DNA of 5,035 nucleotides, taken from NCBI GenBank assembly GCA_012032215.1, contig JAAURO010000170.1, positions 1 to 5,035 of the forward strand, read 5' to 3'. This DNA comes from Limnobacter sp. GTDB taxonomy: Bacteria > Pseudomonadota > Gammaproteobacteria > Burkholderiales > Burkholderiaceae_B. A program made the translations under genes and the position numbers. This document shows positions 1-5,035 of the stretch, in pieces. Position 1 is the stretch's first letter, and each line of letters opens with the position of its first letter. The notes beneath the pieces were generated by a model. The model was given only the letters and a program-made list of their open reading frames with translations, did not search any database and had not been told where the DNA came from.

Positions 1-2
1 TG

Positions 3-628
3 TTGCTGGGTGCAGCATTAAATACCACTACCGGGCAAACCTAGCGGCAGGAGGGAGATTAACTGGGATGGGGTGCCAGACCAGTTTGCATTACAATCAT
101 TGCCTGCCAATTTTTTTCAATCCTACAGAATCCGGGTCGCAGCAAAGTATGCAGCGCGGCTTTGTTTATCAGTCATCGGGGGATTTTCGTGTAAGCGCTA
201 CAGGTTTTAAAGAAGTAAATGCCAATGCAGCCGCAGAATTTGCATCTTTCAGCGGGAGCAAGAGTTTTGCCAATGTAAGCAGCGCTTTGTGGACAACATC
301 CTTCCAGGTAGCAGGACAACTTACTGCCGCTACAGTTAAAGGGTTTGGTGTGGTGTTTACTGATGTGGATGCAGCCAATACTTCGTCACTGGAATTTTTT
401 GATGTAAATGATAAAAGCCTTGGAAAATTTTTTGCTCCGGTGCATGATAACAGCAGTCCCCATTCTTTCCTTGGCGTACAATTCAGCAATGCCCGCATCA
501 GCAAAGTAAAAATTGCGCATGGCAATGGCACATTGATTGCTGGCGGTAAAGATATTTCCGATGGTGGTTTGAATGACCTTGTTGTACTCGATGATTTTTT
601 ATTTGATGAACCATTGGCAAAACAGTAG
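3..628 (+). CDS. 3' part of a secreted-type protein of unnamed family, two apparent frameshifts
   Basis: This is the C-terminal portion, about 207 residues, of a protein that begins upstream of the window. I cannot give a function or a domain name. After removing one A at 37-39 and one T at 111-117 the frame reads continuously. It then has GRREINWDGVPDQF (46-87) and LPANFFN, followed by a long beta-rich stretch with GFGVVFTDVD (about 343-372), SLEFFD, SLGKFF, FLGVQF and, at the end, DISDGGLNDLVVLDDFLF. From memory this arrangement (GRREINWDG, LPxNFFN, GFGxVFxDVD, LxFFD, VVxDDFxY) recurs at the ends of extracytoplasmic proteins of many bacteria. I infer a beta-sandwich, cell-surface or exported module. 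The stop is TAG at 626-628. Third codon positions are AT-rich (GAT, AAT, TTT, AAA), unlike thiC and uvrA to the right, which suggests another genome or transferred DNA. The ATG at 68 is not the real start: the homologous frame at that point is a different one. Confidence 0.65.
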   Translation, partial: AGCSIKYHYRANLAAGGRLTGMGCQTSLHYNHCLPIFFNPTESGSQQSMQRGFVYQSSGDFRVSATGFKEVNANAAAEFASFSGSKSFANVSSALWTTSFQVAGQLTAATVKGFGVVFTDVDAANTSSLEFFDVNDKSLGKFFAPVHDNSSPHSFLGVQFSNARISKVKIAHGNGTLIAGGKDISDGGLNDLVVLDDFLFDEPLAKQ

Positions 629-732
629 TTGTAGTTGTTGAGACAACAGTTGTTTTTTCGCAGCCGGGCTTTTTGGCGGAGACCTTTTTGTGGTTTCCGA
701 AAACTCTCTTTTCCGCTGGGACGGAACAACCT
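629..732. other. junction zone between the left gene and truncated uvrA
   Basis: This 104-bp stretch separates the plus-strand gene from the last recognisable uvrA codon. On the minus strand the uvrA frame stays open through it to 498, but the residues encoded after IGPG (starting CSVPAEKRV) do not continue any UvrA pattern, and I found no continuation in the other two frames. On the plus strand a short open stretch at 660-728 reads GGDLFVVSENSLFRWDGTT, which looks protein-like. It is preceded by a stop at 639-641 and runs into antisense uvrA, so I do not call it a gene. I place the join somewhere in here. Confidence 0.5.
634..658 (+). terminator. possible weak Rho-independent terminator
   Basis: Just after the stop codon of the left gene, GTTGTTG (634-640) and CAACAGT (644-650) can pair around an AGA loop, with five Watson-Crick pairs and two wobble pairs. 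The stem is followed by TGTTTTTT (651-658). The position, 5 nt after the stop, and the T-tract fit an intrinsic terminator, but the stem is short and GC-poor. The same bases could be a chance product of a repetitive GTT-rich stretch. Confidence 0.35.
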
Positions 733-2436
733 GGGCCTATGTCTACAATGCGGTCGGCCAGTTGCATGAGCTGCGGGTCGTGCTCGACCACCACCAGGGT
801 GTTGCCCGCCTGGCGCAGCCGCAGCATGGCCTGTGCGATGCGGTCGATGTCGCGCGGGTGCAGTCCAATAGAAGGTTCATCCAGCACAAACAGGGTGTTC
901 ACCAGCGAACTACCCAGGGCGGTGGTTAAATTAATGCGCTGCACTTCGCCGCCTGATAACGTGCGGCTTTGCCGATCCAGATTGAGATAGCCCAAGCCCA
1001 CCTCGACCAGAAACCGCAGGCGGGCCTGTATTTCCTGAAGCACCAAATCGCTGGCGGTGCGCAGTGCACCAGGCAACTGCAGAGAACTAAAATACCGCTG
1101 CACGTCTTGAATGGGCAACAGCATGAGGTCGTGAAACGTGTAGCCCGACAAACGCCACAGCATGCTATCGGCTTTCAGTCGTGTGCCATTGCAGGTTTCG
1201 CACGGGGTGTAGGCGCGGTATTTAGACAGCAGAACCCGCACGTGCATTTTGTAGCTGCGGCCCTCTAGCCATTCAAAAAACCGGTTTACTCCGTAAAAGG
1301 TGCCGCCTTCCCAGTTGCCATCAAAGTGGGGGTCGCCATCGACAACCCAATTCTTGTGCTCTTCAGGCAGGTTCGCGTAGGCAATGTCGGTGGCAATGCC
1401 GCGCTTTTTGGCAAAACGCAGCAGGTCTTTTTGGCACGATAAAAAACTGGGTGTTTGCCAAGGCTTTACGCAGCCCTCGGCCAGACTTCTGGTTTCGTCG
1501 GGGATGACCAAGCCCCAATCGATACCGATTACACGACCGAACCCGCGACAGGTTTCGCACGCGCCCAGTGGCGAATTAAACGAGAAATGGCTGGGCAGCG
1601 GCCTGGAATAATCCAGATTGCAGGGCGCACAATGCAGGCCTTCAGAAAAACGCCACACTGTTTGCGCCAAGCTGGTTTGCCGGGCCGATTCGGCTTCCGA
1701 TGCTTCAGTGGGCAACTCCGGTTCGGGCTGCACAAACACACTCACCCGGCCCTTGCCACGCTGCAAAGCCATGCCGAGTGCATCGCTTAACCGCGATTCT
1801 TCTACGTTTAACACGCGAAAGCGGTCTTGAACCACTTCCAGCAGGCGACTTTCGCCGCGGGTTTCTTCTTGGTGTATGCGGGTGTAACCTTGTGCGCTGA
1901 GCAGGTTTTGCACCTCTTCTTCGGCAAACGCAGCCGGCACGGAAAGCGGAAAAGCAAGCACTACGCGCGGATTGCCAGCCTGCTCGGCCAGGGCTCAATG
2001 CGGCCATTATATTGGCCAGGGTGTCTTCTTTCACCACATGGCCGCAGCGCCTGCAATGCAAAGTGGCGGCGCGGGCAAAAATCAACTTCAGGTGGTCGTT
2101 GATTTCAGTCATGGTGCCCACGGTGCTGCGCGATGTACGCACCGGGTTGGCCTGATCAATGGCAATGGCAGGCAGCACGCCTTCGATGCTGTCTACCTCG
2201 GGCTTGTCCATGCGGTCCAGAAACTGGCGGGCATAGGGCGAGAAGGTTTCGACATAGCGGCGCTGGCCTTCGGCATACAGGGTGTCGAACACCAAAGAGC
2301 TTTTGCCGCTGCCAGACACCCCCGTAAAGACCGTGATTTCGCCATGCCGAATGTCGATATCGAGATTTTTGAGGTTGTGCTGGCGCGCTCCGCGAATGCG
2401 GATAACGTGGCCCAGATAACTGGAATCGTGGTTCAT
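733..2436 (-). CDS. uvrA: UvrA-family excinuclease ATPase, N-terminal half only, one frameshift
   Basis: UvrA is the DNA-damage sensor of nucleotide excision repair, a cytoplasmic dimeric ABC ATPase that loads UvrB. The ATG at 2436 starts MNHDSSYLG. Visible in order are [11 protein letters not shown]; Walker [10 protein letters not shown] (residues 39-47); the [16 protein letters not shown] and STVGTMTE blocks; a zinc-finger module ([17 protein letters not shown]); the signature LSGGEVQRI (around residue 490); Walker [12 protein letters not shown] (around 515); and [10 protein letters not shown]...DIGPG. This is a complete first ATPase module of roughly 560 residues. The second ATPase module of a normal UvrA (about 940 residues) is absent, and similarity ends at about 733, although the frame stays open to 498. 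The frame breaks near 1991-1993, where removing one base of GGG gives [17 protein letters not shown]. The FP(L/V)SVPA and KPWQT stretches remind me of the double-length (about 1,900-residue) UvrA of Burkholderiales. It lies 82 bp downstream of thiC on the same strand. No obvious Shine-Dalgarno or LexA box precedes it. Confidence 0.92.
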
Positions 2437-2518
2437 GAGGGTACTGCCGTTGCGCCAAGGCTTTTAATTGTACCCAACGTTTACGGCATATACCCGAGGT
2501 GCCAGCAACACCCTGCCA
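2437..2518 (-). other. thiC-uvrA intergenic gap
   Basis: These 82 bp lie between the thiC stop (TGA, 2519-2521) and the uvrA ATG. I see no stem followed by a T-run that would end thiC transcription. There is a TACAAT hexamer (2467-2472 on the minus strand) without a matching -35 at 16-18 bp. There is also no CTG-N10-CAG LexA operator. Read-through from thiC into uvrA is therefore possible, but nothing shows a functional link. Confidence 0.4.
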
Positions 2519-4433
<1,915 letters not shown>

Positions 4434-4438
4434 GGGGA

Positions 4439-4444
4439 CTCCTT
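4439..4444 (-). promoter_or_regulatory. thiC ribosome binding site
   Basis: AAGGAG on the minus strand sits 5 nt before the ATG at 4433, a near-ideal Shine-Dalgarno. It fixes this start rather than the upstream in-frame start codons, which would place coding sequence inside the riboswitch. Confidence 0.88.
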
Positions 4445-4511
4445 CAAAGCCTGGGCTGGTACCGCAACCAAAAGGCCACCCAAACCTGAACGAATACCTG
4501 CAGGCCTGTGT

Positions 4512-4594
4512 GAACGCTTCCTGCCGCAGCATTATCTGTACAGGTACAAGGGTTTTTCTCACCCGGCGCACCATTGGCCAGGACCCCTGCGCTC
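4512..4594 (-). promoter_or_regulatory. TPP riboswitch (THI element) of thiC
   Basis: The thiC leader contains a recognisable TPP aptamer. P1 forms between GAGCGC (4594-4589) and GCGTTC (4517-4512). The 5' arm has GCAGGGGTCC. The pyrimidine-sensor arm reads GGGTGAGAAAAACCC, with GTGAGA in place of the usual CUGAGA. Then comes ACCCTTGTACCTG, followed by the pyrophosphate-sensor arm with AGATAATGCTG, and closing CGGCAGGAAGC. CCTG and CAGG form P4, and CAG and CTG form P5. The aptamer ends about 78 nt before the start codon. No T-tailed terminator follows, so control at translation initiation is more likely than attenuation. Its position directly before thiC is the classic one. Confidence 0.92.
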
Positions 4595-4612
4595 ATTTCG
4601 CATTAGACTGGC

Positions 4613-4641
4613 AGTATAGGCGTTTAAAATGCCTAAAACAA
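4613..4641 (-). promoter_or_regulatory. sigma-70 promoter of thiC
   Basis: On the minus strand TTGTTT (4641-4636) and TATACT (4618-4613) are separated by exactly 17 bp. A start of transcription about 7 nt downstream (near 4606) would put the TPP aptamer about a dozen nucleotides into the mRNA, as expected. The spacer is almost entirely occupied by a palindrome (4617-4635). Confidence 0.72.
4617..4635. repeat. near-perfect 19-bp palindrome inside the thiC promoter
   Basis: TAGGCGTTTAAAATGCCTA pairs at eight of nine positions around a central A. The only mismatch is G against T, at the sixth base. It spans the -35/-10 spacer and touches the first bases of the -10. It could be a repressor operator, or a hairpin in a transcript coming from elsewhere. 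I do not recognise it as a known operator. Confidence 0.6.
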
Positions 4642-4673
4642 CCGGGCTTTAACTTAGGTGCGTGATTAAAAAA

Positions 4674-4694
4674 ACAAGGAACAAGGAACGAGGA
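4674..4694 (+). repeat. three tandem 7-bp repeats
   Basis: ACAAGGA (4674-4680), ACAAGGA (4681-4687) and ACGAGGA (4688-4694) follow one another without gaps; the third copy differs by one base. The purine-rich unit resembles a Shine-Dalgarno sequence and ends 10 nt before the ATG at 4705 of the broken gene that follows, so its last copy may be that gene's ribosome binding site. Confidence 0.6.
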
Positions 4695-4704
4695 CAATTC
4701 CAGA

Positions 4705-4784
4705 ATGAACCCCGATTTTTTTGGATGCGCACCAGCGCCATTGGGAAGATGCTGAACTGCCTTTCAATAAGTCGCGTTGGGCAC
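4705..4784 (+). pseudogene. N-terminal fragment of an uncharacterised HQRHWEDAE protein
   Basis: From ATG 4705 the frame reads MNPDF. After dropping one T of the T7 run at 4716-4722 it continues LDAHQRHWEDAELPFNKSRWA. From memory this closely resembles the start of a family of roughly 190-residue bacterial proteins beginning (D/N)xHxRHWEDAExLFxxxRWANADxLYGxxAECGLK, often annotated only as hypothetical. I cannot assign a function. The similarity stops at RWA (about 4783): no LYG or AECGLK block follows in any frame. So only some 26 residues remain. The purine repeats just upstream supply a plausible ribosome binding site, which suggests this is the true beginning of a gene whose remainder has been lost or replaced. 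Confidence 0.45.
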
Positions 4785-4797
4785 ATCAGGGCCCTAG

Positions 4798-4980
4798 ATT
4801 CCGACCACAAGCGACGACTGGGAACCAACCACCGACTGGGCAAAAAAACAACCCGGAACCTGTCGCAAACCTGATGCAAAAGGTCAGCAATCACTTTCAA
4901 GCCCAGGGTAAAAAAGGGCTTATTGTGTTTGATGCCCTTGACCGTTCCAGTAGCAATTGGCAGCGCATGGATAGTATAGC
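4798..4980 (+). pseudogene. internal fragment of a P-loop-type ATPase (IVFDALDR)
   Basis: A second fragment begins in another frame with SDDWEPTTDWAK. After removing one A from the A7 run at 4842-4848 it continues NNPEPVANLMQKVSNHF and then GKKGLIVFDALDRSSSNWQRMDSI, up to about 4980. The hydrophobic-strand-plus-acidic pattern LIVFDALDR is what one expects of a Walker B strand. I recall DALDRxxxDW as typical of large uncharacterised ATPases, but cannot name the family with certainty. The Walker A portion would lie before the fragment and the sensor portion after it; neither is in the window. After MDSI the frame gives nonsense and stops at 5006-5008. It is a remnant or a misjoined piece, not a working gene. 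Confidence 0.45.
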
Positions 4981-5035
4981 TGGAAAATATAATATGGCAT
5001 GGTATTAGGCTTAGTAGTGCGCGCAAACCCGCTTC
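4981..5035. other. right edge, nothing recognisable
   Basis: These last 55 bases contain TATAAT (4988-4993) but no -35 at proper distance. I see no reading frame continuing the ATPase fragment. Confidence 0.3.

Noticed and set aside
498..732. Extension of the uvrA frame, including a run of threonines
   Set aside because: It overlaps the left gene in antisense, has no UvrA similarity, and reads through a probable join.
673..990. Plus-strand open frames opposite uvrA (also 969-1268, 1455-1790, 1972-2646)
   Set aside because: They are antisense to clear UvrA coding sequence and show no family pattern of their own.
2437..2518. SOS (LexA) operator before uvrA
   Set aside because: No CTG-N10-CAG dyad is present in the intergenic gap.
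4436..4587. Pairing of GGGGTCCT in the aptamer 5' arm (4587-4580) with AGGAGTCCCC over the thiC start
   Set aside because: Eight pairs with a bulge are possible, but the logic would be inverted: TPP binding would free the ribosome site. It is probably chance.
4988..4993. TATAAT hexamer as a promoter
   Set aside because: The nearest TTGGCA (4957-4962) is 25 bp away, too far for a sigma-70 promoter, and nothing follows it in the window.
4649..5026. Minus-strand open frame of 125 codons at the right edge
   Set aside because: The residue composition is unconvincing, it lies antisense to the two recognisable plus-strand fragments, and its end overlaps the thiC promoter.

Overview
The window reads as a metagenomic-type contig from a betaproteobacterium, most like Burkholderiales by recalled protein similarity, with foreign-looking or broken material at both ends. 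The central 3.7 kb (about 733-4433, all on the minus strand) is moderately GC-rich. It holds two well-known housekeeping genes. thiC (HMP-P synthase of thiamine biosynthesis) is preceded by a clear promoter, a TPP riboswitch and a strong ribosome binding site. Downstream of it, 82 bp away, is the 5' half of a uvrA-family excinuclease gene.

The left end (1-628, plus strand) is visibly AT-richer. It carries the 3' part of a gene for a secreted-looking protein of unnamed family, with codon use more like a Bacteroidota genome. It converges on uvrA. uvrA homology stops abruptly near 733, exactly at the end of its first ATPase module, so 629-733 probably contains either an assembly join or a real rearrangement breakpoint.

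The right end (4595-5035) holds the thiC promoter and then, on the plus strand, what look like two joined fragments of accessory genes. One is the first residues of an uncharacterised protein (HQRHWEDAE motif). The other is an inner piece of a P-loop-type ATPase (IVFDALDR motif). Neither is intact.

A feature running through the whole window is frame breakage. I can restore six reading frames by correcting small indels. Five of the six are one extra base in a homopolymer (AAA 37-39, T7 111-117, GGG 1991-1993, T7 4716-4722, A7 4842-4848). The sixth, in thiC at 3668-3674, fits two undercalled doublets or one extra base. Such a pattern points to sequencing or consensus error rather than to six independent pseudogenisation events, so thiC and this part of uvrA are probably intact in the organism.

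I found no rRNA, tRNA, CRISPR array, insertion sequence or intact novel system. The best candidates for something new are the right-end fragment pair and a near-perfect palindrome inside the thiC promoter.
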